Shown here: positions 55,293-64,000 of the stretch, one piece after another
How the letters are laid out: each line of letters opens with the position of its first letter
Numbering within the stretch: the first letter of the stretch is position 1
Notes under the pieces: model-generated
What the model was told of the DNA's origin: nothing
The model's database searches: none
Seen by the model: the letters and a program-made list of their open reading frames with translations, nothing else
Translations under genes and position numbers: made by a program
Source of the DNA: Clostridium polyendosporum
GTDB lineage: Bacteria > Bacillota > Clostridia > Clostridiales > Clostridiaceae
Length of the DNA stretch: 64,000 bases
Direction: 5' to 3'
Assembly: GCF_018332455.1 (NCBI RefSeq)
Contig: NZ_BOPZ01000003.1
Location: 1 to 64,000, forward strand

Positions 55293-57377
55293 CTATTTTT
55301 CATCTTTATCTAACTTAACTTTATGGCTACATTCTTTATTTGTACACTCTAAGTAGTTACCTTTTGATTTACTATATTTTATCACCATGCAAGAATTACA
55401 ATTTTCACACTTTTCCTTTGCTGGTTCATACCAACTAACAAAATTACATTCAGGATAGTTTGAACAACCATAAAACTTGTTACCTTTTTTACTTCGTTTA
55501 ATCACAACTTTTCCACTACATAATGGACATGAGGCATCAATCTCCTCAACTATAGGCTTAGTATTATGACATTCCGGATATCCAGGACATGCTAAGAAGT
55601 TCCCAAATCTACCTTGCTTTATAACCATCATTTTTCCACACTTATCACAAGGCACATCACTTACTTTATCTTCTATAACAACTTTAGAAACTTCCTTTTC
55701 AGCCTTTTCTATAGCCTCTCTTAAAGGACCATAAAATTCATTTACAATATGAGTCCAGATTTCCTTTCCTTCTTCTATATAGTCTAATTTCATCTCCATC
55801 TCAGCTGTAAAATCAGTATCAACTATTTGTTTAAAATATTCACTAACTATATTATTAACTATAAATCCTAGCTCTGTTGGAACTAAGTTCTTTTTTTCTC
55901 TTTGAACATATTTTCTTTCTATTAATGTTGATATTGTTGGAACATAGGTACTTGGTCTTCCTATACCTCTTTCTTCTAACAATTTGACAAAAGATGCTTC
56001 ATTATATCTAGCTGGAGGTTGAGTAAAATGTTGTTTACCATTAATACTTTCAGGAAGCAAAGTTTCTCCTTGTTCAATTTCAGGTATAATTATTCCATCA
56101 TTATCATCTTCATTCATATATTCATATATTTTCATAAAACCATCAAATTGAACAGTTGATCCTGAAGCTTTAAGCTTATATTCCCCATTATTAATTTCAA
56201 TAGAATTCGTATTTAAGATACAAGAAGCCATTTGACTTGCAATAAATCTTTGCCATATTAACGTATATAACTTATATTGTTCTGTTGAAAGATTCGCCTT
56301 TGCAACTTCTGGAGTTATTTCCACCATTGACGGTCTTATAGCCTCATGTGCATCCTGTATATTCTTCTTAGTTTTATAAAGTCTTGGAGTTTCAGGAGCA
56401 TATTCTTTGCCATACTTATTTAATATAAAATCTAAGGCGCTATCTTGTGCTTCCTTAGAAATTCTTACTGAATCAGTTCTCATATAAGTTATAAGGCCTA
56501 TTGTTCCATATCCTTTAACCTCAACACCTTCATAAAGTTGCTGTGCAATTGACATTGTTCGTTTTGTTTGAAAATTCAATTTTTTGCTAGCATCTTGTTG
56601 TAACGTACTTGTAGTAAAAGGAGGTAGTGGATTTTTATTTTTAGCTCCTTTTTTCACCTTAGAGACTACAAAATCATTCTGCTTTAATTCAATAATGACT
56701 TTATTTGCCTCTTCTTCTGAGTAGATTTCAAACTTTTCTCCCTTATATGTTGAAATTTTAACATCGAACTTTTTATTACCTTTTTTTAGTTTTGTGTCAA
56801 CAGTCCAGTATTCTTTCGATACAAAGGAATTTATCTCCGCTTCTCTGTCGCAGACAAGTTTTAACGCTGCAGATTGAACTCTACCAGCACTCAAGCCCCA
56901 TTTTACATTTCTCCATAAAATTGGACTAATTTCATAACCAACCAATCTATCCAATACTCTTCTAGCTTGTTGTGCATCAACTAAACTGTGATTAATCTCT
57001 CTTGGTGACTTAATTGAATTTTTTACCGCATTTTTAGTAATCTCATTAAATTCGATACGACATTTTTCTTTATCATCTATTTTTAATACGTTAGCCAAAT
57101 GCCAAGAGATTGCTTCGCCTTCTCTATCAGGGTCTGTTGCTAAATATATCTTATCGCTTTTCTTTGCAAGCTTCTTAAGTTTATCCAAAAGCTCCCCTTT
57201 ACCCCTGATAGTAATGTATTTTGGATTAAAGTTATTTTCCACATCAACACCTAATTGACTCTTAGGTAAATCCCTAACATGCCCCATTGATGCCTCAACT
57301 ATAAAATTTTTACCTAAATATTTTCCTATGGTTTTAGCCTTAGCTGGTGATTCAACTATTACAAGATTTTGACCCAT
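55293..57377 (-). CDS. topA: DNA topoisomerase I
   Basis: TopA relaxes negative supercoils. The 694-residue protein has the Toprim domain (LVIVESPAKAKTIGKYLG; DPDREGEAISWHLA), the active Tyr in ITYMRTDSVRIS, and three C-terminal four-cysteine zinc ribbons (CDKCG...CPGYPEC; CPLCSG...CSNYPEC; CENCNS...CTNKEC). I choose the ATG at 57377. The short GGAG before it is locked in a hairpin with a stronger GGGGGTGA further upstream. Confidence 0.96.
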   Translation of the reverse strand: MGQNLVIVESPAKAKTIGKYLGKNFIVEASMGHVRDLPKSQLGVDVENNFNPKYITIRGKGELLDKLKKLAKKSDKIYLATDPDREGEAISWHLANVLKIDDKEKCRIEFNEITKNAVKNSIKSPREINHSLVDAQQARRVLDRLVGYEISPILWRNVKWGLSAGRVQSAALKLVCDREAEINSFVSKEYWTVDTKLKKGNKKFDVKISTYKGEKFEIYSEEEANKVIIELKQNDFVVSKVKKGAKNKNPLPPFTTSTLQQDASKKLNFQTKRTMSIAQQLYEGVEVKGYGTIGLITYMRTDSVRISKEAQDSALDFILNKYGKEYAPETPRLYKTKKNIQDAHEAIRPSMVEITPEVAKANLSTEQYKLYTLIWQRFIASQMASCILNTNSIEINNGEYKLKASGSTVQFDGFMKIYEYMNEDDNDGIIIPEIEQGETLLPESINGKQHFTQPPARYNEASFVKLLEERGIGRPSTYVPTISTLIERKYVQREKKNLVPTELGFIVNNIVSEYFKQIVDTDFTAEMEMKLDYIEEGKEIWTHIVNEFYGPLREAIEKAEKEVSKVVIEDKVSDVPCDKCGKMMVIKQGRFGNFLACPGYPECHNTKPIVEEIDASCPLCSGKVVIKRSKKGNKFYGCSNYPECNFVSWYEPAKEKCENCNSCMVIKYSKSKGNYLECTNKECSHKVKLDKDEK

Positions 57378-57382
57378 CACTT

Positions 57383-57412
57383 ACTCCGTAAAACTTCGGA
57401 GTGTTCACCCCC
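57383..57412 (-). promoter_or_regulatory. Hairpin that covers the topA ribosome site
   Basis: In the RNA ACTCCG (57402-57397) pairs with CGGAGT (57388-57383), so the GGAG five to six bases before the ATG is paired. A second ribosome-like GGGGGTGA lies just 5' of the hairpin. The stem could modulate translation or bring the upstream site near the start. Confidence 0.5.
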
Positions 57413-57419
57413 TTAGTTT

Positions 57420-58475
57420 TTAATTTATCTTAACATAATAATTACCTAATAAACATATTATTTCATTTTTGAATTGCATTTCAAATAATAACTCATAAAT
57501 TAATGACGTGTCAATATTGGTATTTCTTATAATTTCATCAATATGCACTGGTTTATCCTTTAATAACTTCAATATTTGAGATTTTAAGGTATTACTTGTT
57601 AATTTTTTATTAAGCTCTTTTATCTTTAATAACTCGTATAGTTCCTTAATATCTGTAAAAACAAATGCACCATCTCGTATAAGTTTATTTGTTCCTTTAC
57701 TTTGAGCAGAAAAAATTGAACCTGGTACTGCTATTACATCTTTTCCTTGATCCAATGCATAGTTAGCCGTAATTAGAGATCCACTCTTTTCACCAGCTTC
57801 TATAACTATCACTGCGTCACATAATCCACTTATTATTCTATTTCTTCTTGGAAAATTATATGGCAATGGTTTTACTCCCAAAGCAAATTCTGATATTATA
57901 CATCCAGTATCAGTAATTTTCTTATACAACAACTTATTATAAGCAGGATAAACAATATCTATACCACACCCTAAAACCGCACAAGTAAAACCATTAGATG
58001 ATACAGCAGACTTATGTGCTTCTGTATCAACACCATAAGCCCCCCCACTTATAATGTTTACTCCTAATTTAGATAAACTATTACTTATTAGATTTGTAGC
58101 TTGTAATCCATATCCAGTACAGTGTCTGGAACCAACAATAGCAATATTTCTACCTTCATTTAATTGTTTTATATTACCCTTATAAAAAAGAGCATATGGT
58201 GGCATTTCTATCTTTCTAAGAGATTGAGGATAATCTTCATCATTAATAGTTGTGATATTAATGTTATTGCTTTTCAATTTATTAAAATACTCTAATAAAA
58301 CTTTTTCATCAAATGGTTTTATTATATTTTTCTTCACGCCATTATATAAACAATATTTTACAACCTCATTATAATTAATACAAATATTTTCTTCATTATT
58401 ATATAATTTTATTAAATGATGTTTTAAATTATCCGTAATGTTTAACATAGAAAACCAAACTTTGTAAGTTTCCAT
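57420..58475 (-). CDS. dprA: DNA processing protein DprA
   Basis: DprA loads RecA on incoming single-stranded DNA in transformation. The 351-residue protein has the Rossmann core IAIVGSRHCTGYGLQATNLI, IISGGAYGVDTEAHKSAVSS, DIVYPAYNKLLYKKI and GEKSGSLITANYALDQGKDV. A C-terminal winged-helix (about 290-351) is present. It follows comM by 14 bases, as often in Firmicutes. Confidence 0.94.
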   Translation of the reverse strand: METYKVWFSMLNITDNLKHHLIKLYNNEENICINYNEVVKYCLYNGVKKNIIKPFDEKVLLEYFNKLKSNNINITTINDEDYPQSLRKIEMPPYALFYKGNIKQLNEGRNIAIVGSRHCTGYGLQATNLISNSLSKLGVNIISGGAYGVDTEAHKSAVSSNGFTCAVLGCGIDIVYPAYNKLLYKKITDTGCIISEFALGVKPLPYNFPRRNRIISGLCDAVIVIEAGEKSGSLITANYALDQGKDVIAVPGSIFSAQSKGTNKLIRDGAFVFTDIKELYELLKIKELNKKLTSNTLKSQILKLLKDKPVHIDEIIRNTNIDTSLIYELLFEMQFKNEIICLLGNYYVKIN

Positions 58476-58489
58476 AAAATCACACCTAC

Positions 58490-60022
58490 TTATATAACAT
58501 CTCCATTTATAAATTTTCTATAATAAAGCGCCTCAACTATATGAGATTTATTAACTAAATCCACATCATCAAGATCTGCAATAGTTCTAGCTATCTTTAA
58601 AATTTTATCTATAGCACGAGTGCTTAAAGAAAACCTTTCATAAATATTAGCTAAAAACTCGTCTGTTTCCTTGTCTAATATTATAAACTCCTTAATTTGA
58701 TTATGACTTAATTGTGAATTGTATTTAACATTTAAATGTTTATATCTTTCCATCTGTTTTATCCTTGCATTCTCAACTCTCATTTTCATTTGTGAAGATT
58801 TTTCACCTTTATTTGAAACACTTAACTCATTATAAGAAAGATATGGAATATTTATATAAAGATCTATTCGATTTAGCAATGCACTAGATAACTTCTTAAT
58901 ATATCTTCTTTTTTCCTGATCTGTACATACGCACACTTTTCCTTCATTTAATATCCCATCATTTCCACAGGGACATGGATTAAAAGCAGCTACAAACAAA
59001 AAATCTGAAGGATAGGTTACACTACCTGAAATTCTGGTTACGTTTACTTTCTTTTCTTCTAAGGGCTCTCTTAAACACTCTAAAACTCTTTTATCAAATT
59101 CTAAAAGTTCATCTAAGAAAAGAATTCCTCGATGTGCTAGTGTAATCTCCCCAACTTTAAGTTCCCTTCCTCCACCCACCATTGTTATCGTTGTGGTTGT
59201 GTGATGTGGACTTCTAAAAGGTCTTTTTTTTATAATGCTGCCCTCTTTATTTAACATTCCAGAAACACTATATATCTTAGTTACCTCTACACTCTCTTCA
59301 TAACTTAAAGGAGGAAGTATAGAAGATAATCTTTTCGCTAACATTGATTTACCTGAACCCGGAGGGCCATAAAGTAATATATTATGATTTGCGCTAGCAG
59401 CTATTTCTAAAGCCCGCTTAGCTGTCTCATGACCATACACATCAGCAAAATCATAAACTTCACTTTCCTTTTCTTCACTTATTTTAACGTTTAAAATTGA
59501 AGGTTTCATATCTTCATAAATTAAAAAATTAGCTACTTGAACTAGATGTTTAAAAGAGAATAGTTTTAAGTCCTTTATAATTGAGCATTCATGTAAATTA
59601 TCTTCAGGAATAATTAAATTTTGTATTTTCTTATTCTTACCTTCTATAGCTATTGATAGACAACCATTTACAGCTCTTATATCTCCATCAAGCGAGAGTT
59701 CTCCTACTAATAAATATTCTTTTGGAGATTTCAATTTAATTTGATTACTTTCTATTAATATTCCTATAGCAATTGGCAAATCCAACAATGTACCAATTTT
59801 CTTAATATCTGCAGGAGCCAAATTTATAGTTATTCTCCCTAAAGGAAATTTAAATCCACTGTTTATTAATGCCGCTCTAACTCGTTCTTTAGATTCTCTT
59901 ATAGATGTATCCGGCAAACCTACTATACTAAAAGACGGAAGTCCTTTTGAGATATCTACTTCAACATTTATTAAATTTCCATCTAGACCATTAAAAGAAG
60001 CACTTAAAATTTTAGTAGTCAT
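58490..60022 (-). CDS. comM: YifB/ComM-family magnesium chelatase-like AAA+ protein
   Basis: ComM is an AAA+ helicase that aids branch migration during natural transformation. The 510-residue protein has an N-terminal Lon-like domain, Walker A LLYGPPGSGKSMLAKRLSSI, Walker B ILFLDELLEFDKRVLE and four cysteines in NPCPCGN ... VCVCTD. Start at ATG 60022 after AAGGAGGTGATG; a longer frame to 60103 is not supported by a ribosome site. Confidence 0.94.
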   Translation of the reverse strand: MTTKILSASFNGLDGNLINVEVDISKGLPSFSIVGLPDTSIRESKERVRAALINSGFKFPLGRITINLAPADIKKIGTLLDLPIAIGILIESNQIKLKSPKEYLLVGELSLDGDIRAVNGCLSIAIEGKNKKIQNLIIPEDNLHECSIIKDLKLFSFKHLVQVANFLIYEDMKPSILNVKISEEKESEVYDFADVYGHETAKRALEIAASANHNILLYGPPGSGKSMLAKRLSSILPPLSYEESVEVTKIYSVSGMLNKEGSIIKKRPFRSPHHTTTTITMVGGGRELKVGEITLAHRGILFLDELLEFDKRVLECLREPLEEKKVNVTRISGSVTYPSDFLFVAAFNPCPCGNDGILNEGKVCVCTDQEKRRYIKKLSSALLNRIDLYINIPYLSYNELSVSNKGEKSSQMKMRVENARIKQMERYKHLNVKYNSQLSHNQIKEFIILDKETDEFLANIYERFSLSTRAIDKILKIARTIADLDDVDLVNKSHIVEALYYRKFINGDVI

Positions 60023-60130
60023 TAGCATCACCTCCTTAATGATTATTGACCACTTATTTTTATTAATAATCACTATACTATTATAACGGTAAAATTTGGT
60101 CAAAAATATAATTGTAGGAAGGTGGTATTT

Positions 60131-60496
60131 ATGAAAAAATATAATAAGTTAATTGGCTCTTTCGGTGAAAATATAGCAAAAAACTACTTAATTAACGCAG
60201 GATATAACAAACTAATTTGTAACTATTATTGCAAATTTGGAGAAATCGATTTCATAGGGTGGGATGGTGAAGTATTATGTTTTATTGAAATAAAAAGTAG
60301 GTACAGTCTTCTATTTGGTAGCCCATCTGAAGCTGTTACCTACTATAAAACTCAAAGAATAAAAAAAATAGCACAACTTTATTTATATAAATATAAAATA
60401 AATACCTCTAACGTAAGATTTGACGTATTGGAAGTTAATCTAAATTATAAAAATAATGATATTTTAATTAATTTAATAAGAGATGCTTTTAGATAA
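60131..60496 (+). CDS. yraN: UPF0102/YraN nuclease-like protein
   Basis: This roughly 121-residue protein has an endonuclease-like fold. The motif GEIDFIGWDGEVLCFIEIKS (D...ExK) matches the PD-(D/E)xK nucleases, and GSFGENIAKNYLINAGY is the UPF0102 start. Its cellular role is unknown. It is the only plus-strand gene after 19 kb; in many relatives it lies in line between rnhB and comM. The ATG at 60131 follows AGGAAGGTGG. Confidence 0.92.
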   Translation: MKKYNKLIGSFGENIAKNYLINAGYNKLICNYYCKFGEIDFIGWDGEVLCFIEIKSRYSLLFGSPSEAVTYYKTQRIKKIAQLYLYKYKINTSNVRFDVLEVNLNYKNNDILINLIRDAFR

Positions 60497-60594
60497 TGCT
60501 ATATAAAAATTCTATATTAGATTATACTTAGCAGCTCAACGCTTGTGCAAAATTATACTATAGTAATTTTTAAGATTTAAATTTGTAGATTATA

Positions 60595-61419
60595 TTATCT
60601 ACATAAAATGTTATTTAAAAATGACATTCTATGTATTTCACTTGGACCATACTGCTGAATAGCCTCAATATGATTTTTTGTTCCATATCCTACATTTTGT
60701 TTAAATTCATATTGAGGATAGGTACTATGATAATCATTCATAATATTATCCCTATATACCTTAGCAATTATAGAAGCACAGGCAATCGATGCGCTCTTTG
60801 CATCACCTTTTACCACAGCTTTGTTTAAAATTTTTATATTTCTTACCGGATAACCATCAGATAATACAATCTCTGGCTTCACCGATAATCCATAGCAAGC
60901 ATCTAAAAAAATTCTGTTGTTGCAATAAGCAATTCCTTTTTCATCAATTTCCTTATTGCTACACTCGGCTATATTATATGCTATTGCTTTTTGTTTAATA
61001 ATTTTTGATAATTCTTCTCTTCTTTCATTGTTTAATGCTTTAGAGTCCTTTATACCTAAAATTATATCATCTAAGCTATGTAAATCTAAAATCACTGCTG
61101 CAGCAACTATTGGACCAGCTAATGGACCTCTGCCTACTTCATCAACTCCGGCAATATAATTAAAATCACCAAAACTTTTGTCAAAACCGTACATTAAGTT
61201 AACTCTAGAAAATTCATCCTTTAGTTTAGAGAATTTATTTTCAATTTTCCTAGAAAGTGCTTTTATATTTTTTCTCTCATCAGTAGAAAGAATTTTAGCT
61301 ATCTCTTTAATAACTGATTCATTTTCCAAATCTATTTTAATATCAGATAACAATTCATTAACTTTTTTAAAGTTATATTCTGATATATTTTTCCTTAAGT
61401 CTTCTATTAAATATTCCAA
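60595..61419 (-). CDS. rnhB: Ribonuclease HII
   Basis: RNase HII removes ribonucleotides from DNA. The 274-residue protein has an N-terminal helical extension of about 80 residues, common in Firmicutes. The catalytic core follows, with AGVDEVGRGPLAGPIVAAAV (Asp-Glu), the Asp in SDGYPV, KGDAKSASIACASIIAKVYR and the last Asp in VYRDNIM. Start is TTG, after AGAGGTGG. It follows rbgA by ten bases. Confidence 0.96.
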   Translation of the reverse strand: MEYLIEDLRKNISEYNFKKVNELLSDIKIDLENESVIKEIAKILSTDERKNIKALSRKIENKFSKLKDEFSRVNLMYGFDKSFGDFNYIAGVDEVGRGPLAGPIVAAAVILDLHSLDDIILGIKDSKALNNERREELSKIIKQKAIAYNIAECSNKEIDEKGIAYCNNRIFLDACYGLSVKPEIVLSDGYPVRNIKILNKAVVKGDAKSASIACASIIAKVYRDNIMNDYHSTYPQYEFKQNVGYGTKNHIEAIQQYGPSEIHRMSFLNNILCR

Positions 61420-61429
61420 AAAACCACCT

Positions 61430-62347
61430 CTATTTAGGCTCTTCTAAAGAGATATTTTCAGACTCTTCTAAAGAGATATTTTCAGACTCTTCTAAAGAGG
61501 TTTTTTTAGGCTCTTCTAAAGAAATCTTTCCTATTTTTCCACCTCTAAATTCATCTAATATTATGACAGCTATCCTATTATAGTCTATCTCACCACCTGA
61601 TACTATTGCGCCTCTTTTTCTTGCTATACTATTTAAGGTTTCTAGTGGTTCTTCAGAAAGTTCTTCTATTTTATATCTTGCCTTTAGTAATTCAGGATGT
61701 AATGTTTGAAGTCTATCAACGAGCTTTAATGCTAGCTCTTCTATATCCATAATTTCATCCTTAATAGCTCCAGTGAATGCTAAGCTTAATGCAACTTCTT
61801 CATCCTCAAATTTTGGCCAAAGAATCCCAGGAGTATCCATAAGTTCAATACCGATTGACGTTTTAATCCACTGTTTACTCTTTGTAACACCAGGTCTATC
61901 ACCAGTTTTAGCAATATTATTTTTTGCCATCCTATTGATAAATGTAGATTTTCCTACGTTTGGTATTCCTACTACCATAACTCTAGTAATAATTTTAACT
62001 AGTCCTTTAGATTTTAATCTATCATGCTTTTCCTTTAATAATTCCATAAGTATTGGTTTAATATTCTTAATGCCTTCACCTTTTAAGCAGTTTACTTCTA
62101 TTGCTCTTACATCTTCTTTAGAAAGGTGGCGAATCCAGTCCTTAGTAACTCTTGAGTCAGTTAAGTCACTCTTATTTAACAGTATTAATCTAGGCTTACC
62201 CTTACACAACTCTTCTACATCTGGATTGGCACTAGAATATGGAATACGTGCATCTCGTATTTCAATAACAGCATCAACCAGTTTTAAGTTCTCCTTAATT
62301 TGTCTTTTAGTTTTAACCATATGTCCAGGGAACCAATTTATAGCCAT
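61430..62347 (-). CDS. rbgA: Ribosome biogenesis GTPase RbgA
   Basis: RbgA completes 50S subunit assembly. The GTPase motifs are circularly permuted: G4 LLNKSDL, then G1 VGIPNVGKSTFINR and G3 MDTPGILWPK. The start AINWFPGHMVKTKRQIKENL is diagnostic. The 305-residue protein ends in an unusual repeated tail, ISLEEPK-KTSLEESE-NISLEESE-NISLEEPK, from four 24-bp DNA units. The core otherwise fits the usual length of about 280. Confidence 0.95.
   Translation of the reverse strand: MAINWFPGHMVKTKRQIKENLKLVDAVIEIRDARIPYSSANPDVEELCKGKPRLILLNKSDLTDSRVTKDWIRHLSKEDVRAIEVNCLKGEGIKNIKPILMELLKEKHDRLKSKGLVKIITRVMVVGIPNVGKSTFINRMAKNNIAKTGDRPGVTKSKQWIKTSIGIELMDTPGILWPKFEDEEVALSLAFTGAIKDEIMDIEELALKLVDRLQTLHPELLKARYKIEELSEEPLETLNSIARKRGAIVSGGEIDYNRIAVIILDEFRGGKIGKISLEEPKKTSLEESENISLEESENISLEEPK
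61437..61532 (-). repeat. 24-bp tandem repeat in the 3' end of rbgA
   Basis: Four in-frame 24-bp units encode the acidic octapeptide (N/K)(I/T)SLEE(S/P)(E/K). The two middle units are nearly identical in DNA, which suggests recent slippage, and copy number may vary between strains. Confidence 0.85.
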
Positions 62348-62477
62348 AAAATCAGTCCTTTCAATTATTATATTTTATATAAAAGTTATAACTCGATCAT
62401 TATTATAAATAGCATTTATATTAAGTTTCCCATAAAATAAGCTCTTAAAATAAATTCTTAAAATAAATTCTTAGGTA

Positions 62478-62514
62478 ATAAAAAACGGAGCTAAATTAGC
62501 CCCTGTTTTTTACT
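62478..62514 (-). terminator. Terminator of rplS
   Basis: AAAAACAGGGGC and GCTCCGTTTTTT pair imperfectly around TAATTTA, followed by a T-run on the minus strand. Confidence 0.8.
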
Positions 62515-62522
62515 TAATTATA

Positions 62523-62867
62523 TTAAATTAATTCTTTAACCTTAGCAGCCTTACCTACTCTATCTCTTAAGTAGAATAACTTAGCTCTTCTTACCTTACC
62601 TCTTCTAGTTACTTCAAGCTTTTCGATGATTGGTGCGTTAAGTGGGAAAGTTCTTTCAACTCCTACATTGTAAGCAATTCTTCTAACAGTGAAAGTTTCT
62701 CTTAATCCACCATTTTGTCTCTTAATAACAGTTCCTTCGAAAACTTGGATTCTTTCTCTATTTCCTTCTTTTACTTTAACGTGAACTTTTACAGAATCTC
62801 CAACGTTAAATTGAGGTAAATCAGTTCTAATTTGTTCTTGCTCTATTAATCTTATTACTTCGTTCAT
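62523..62867 (-). CDS. rplS: Ribosomal protein L19
   Basis: L19 (114 residues from the ATG at 62867, after AAGGAGGG) lies at the subunit interface. It has [40 protein letters not shown] and [18 protein letters not shown]. It follows trmD, as in nearly all bacteria. Confidence 0.97.
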   Translation of the reverse strand: MNEVIRLIEQEQIRTDLPQFNVGDSVKVHVKVKEGNRERIQVFEGTVIKRQNGGLRETFTVRRIAYNVGVERTFPLNAPIIEKLEVTRRGKVRRAKLFYLRDRVGKAAKVKELI

Positions 62868-62889
62868 GTGCATTCCCTCCTTAGTGTAA

Positions 62890-62932
62890 TTTTGACGTTC
62901 ATACCAATGAGTTGACAGAGGAACGCCCGTAC
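62890..62932 (-). promoter_or_regulatory. Candidate L19 leader hairpin
   Basis: In the RNA GGCGUUC (62927-62921) pairs with GAACGUC (62900-62894), seven pairs with one G-U, just before the rplS ribosome site. It may be the L19 leader known upstream of rplS in low-GC Gram-positives; I judge this from position and shape only. Confidence 0.45.
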
Positions 62933-62982
62933 TAGCACAAAGGTAATTTTATCATAAGTATATTACTTAGACAATACCTTTT

Positions 62983-63693
62983 TTATTTTTCTTTTAATAG
63001 TTTAACATCTTCCTTTGTAAGTTGTATTTTCTTGAAAAGATCTGGTCTTCTCTGTTGAGTTATTATTAAAGATTTTTTTCTTCTCCATTTTCTAATATTA
63101 TCGTGATGCCCTGAAAGCAAAACCTCAGGTACTCTTTTACCTTCAAAATATTCAGGTCTTGTATATTGAGGATATTCAAGAAGTCCACTATAAAAAGATT
63201 CATCTTGAAAACTTTCTTCTCTGCCAAGTACTCCAGGAATTAATCTACCTATACTATCTATTATAGGAATACAGGCCATCTCTCCCCCAGTTAATACAAA
63301 ATCACCAAGGGATATTTCCATATCAAAATACTCATATGCTCTTTCATCTATACCCTCATAATGGCCACAAATAAATATTAGTTCTTCTTCTTTTGATAAT
63401 TCTTTCGCTATCTCTTGATTAAATGTTCTGCCTCTTGGTCCCAGAAATATAACTTTTCCTTTATTTTTTTTCTTAATATCCTTTATACAATCTACCACTG
63501 GCTGAGCACTCATTACCATTCCTGCTCCTCCACCATAAGGATAGTCATCAACTTTTTTATGCTTACTAGTAGTGTAATCCCTAATATTTATAGCTTCAAT
63601 AGTAAGAGTCTCATTTTTTTGTGCTCTTCCTAGTATGCTATGATTAAAGATATCAAACATTTCTGGAAAAAGAGTTAAAATATTAATCTTCAT
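62983..63693 (-). CDS. trmD: tRNA (guanine-37-N1)-methyltransferase
   Basis: TrmD methylates G37 next to the anticodon and prevents frameshifts. The 236-residue protein has [55 protein letters not shown] and [20 protein letters not shown], which builds the SAM-binding knot. It overlaps the rimM stop by 11 bases. Confidence 0.97.
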   Translation of the reverse strand: MKINILTLFPEMFDIFNHSILGRAQKNETLTIEAINIRDYTTSKHKKVDDYPYGGGAGMVMSAQPVVDCIKDIKKKNKGKVIFLGPRGRTFNQEIAKELSKEEELIFICGHYEGIDERAYEYFDMEISLGDFVLTGGEMACIPIIDSIGRLIPGVLGREESFQDESFYSGLLEYPQYTRPEYFEGKRVPEVLLSGHHDNIRKWRRKKSLIITQQRRPDLFKKIQLTKEDVKLLKEK

Positions 63694-64000
63694 CTTGCCA
63701 TTCCCCTACTGGTCGAATTACAATTTTTTCATTTTCTATATCTATTTCTAACACTATTTCTTTTAATACAGGAATTAATACTTCTTTATTACCCTTAACC
63801 CAATAAACGTCATTACTTCCTGTTTTAATTACATCATACACTTTACCATATTCAAACCCAGTAGTATCATAAACTCTACAGCCAATTAAGTCAGCTATAA
63901 AATATGTATCCTCCGGCAACTCAATTGCCTCTTCTCTTGGAATTGTAAGATATTTTTGCTTATATTTTTCTGCATCCTCTATCGAATTAATTCCTTCTAT
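63683..64000 (-). CDS. rimM: Ribosome maturation factor RimM (partial)
   Basis: The gene runs off the window: the frame is open to base 64000, giving the last 105 residues. It shows [20 protein letters not shown], then [17 protein letters not shown] and a final acidic EWQDED. This is the C-terminal PRC-barrel of RimM, which binds S19 and aids 30S maturation. The N-terminal half is outside. Confidence 0.94.
   Translation of the reverse strand: MEGINSIEDAEKYKQKYLTIPREEAIELPEDTYFIADLIGCRVYDTTGFEYGKVYDVIKTGSNDVYWVKGNKEVLIPVLKEIVLEIDIENEKIVIRPVGEWQDED

Noticed and set aside
61437-61532. Short tandem repeats as a CRISPR or regulatory array
   Set aside because: All units are in frame within rbgA and encode a repeated peptide; there are no spacers.

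Overview
The window is chromosomal DNA of a low-GC, endospore-forming Firmicute, most likely Clostridium sensu stricto; I do not assign a species. The base composition is strongly AT-rich, ribosome binding sites are strong AGGAGG types, and spoVS, CotF-like genes, codY, tepA and a ylmC/ymxH gene are present. The housekeeping gene order (rimM-trmD-rplS-rbgA-rnhB ... topA-codY-rpsB-tsf-pyrH-frr-uppS-cdsA-dxr-rseP-ispG-polC-rimP-nusA-ylxR-infB-rbfA-nrnA-truB-ribF-rpsO-pnp) is the clostridial one. No rRNA, tRNA or CRISPR array was found.

Region 1 (1-9.6 kb) is an accessory envelope cluster read on the minus strand: a MacB/Ykn-type exporter (fusion protein, ATPase, permease), a two-component system, a GT-C-type membrane glycosyltransferase and two pairs of small CotF-like proteins. 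Three nearly identical ~70-bp promoters precede the fusion-protein gene, the response regulator and the glycosyltransferase. Each has a TCACATA-N4-TCACATA direct repeat, which suggests one OmpR-type regulon that includes its own regulator. An IS3-type transposase remnant lies inside the cluster.

Region 2 (9.6-17.1 kb) holds a ferredoxin-like protein, an orphan PemK/MazF-like protein, and a molybdate/tungstate block: an HTH regulator with a periplasmic-binding-like domain, then modA-modB-modC-modD. The ~900-bp gap before modA has two good sigma-A promoters, repeated ACATAAC motifs and a terminator.

Region 3 (17-30 kb) has purB, a DUF378 protein, ptsH (HPr), an aspartate-type aminotransferase, then spoVS-rny-recA-pgsA-rimO-ftsK-tepA. 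Between the aminotransferase and spoVS is a 1.2-kb graveyard: the end of a PHP phosphoesterase gene, a palindromic repeat, a 5' fragment of a group II intron, and two bi-hairpin repeats.

Region 4 (30-64 kb) is the translation, RNA and lipid housekeeping supercluster, almost wholly on the minus strand; yraN is the only plus-strand gene after 19 kb. At the expected polC position only the last quarter of PolC remains, split by a stop codon, with a 97-bp palindromic repeat exactly at the breakpoint. A functional polymerase gene must therefore lie elsewhere.

Two dispersed intergenic repeat families, neither tied to a known name, recur across the window: four copies of a ~97-bp palindromic element (one inserted into another) and seven copies of a ~65-bp bi-hairpin element, mostly at the 3' ends of minus-strand genes and always in one orientation. 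A 75-bp tandem duplication ahead of rimP-nusA duplicates a promoter, and a terminator lies between it and rimP.
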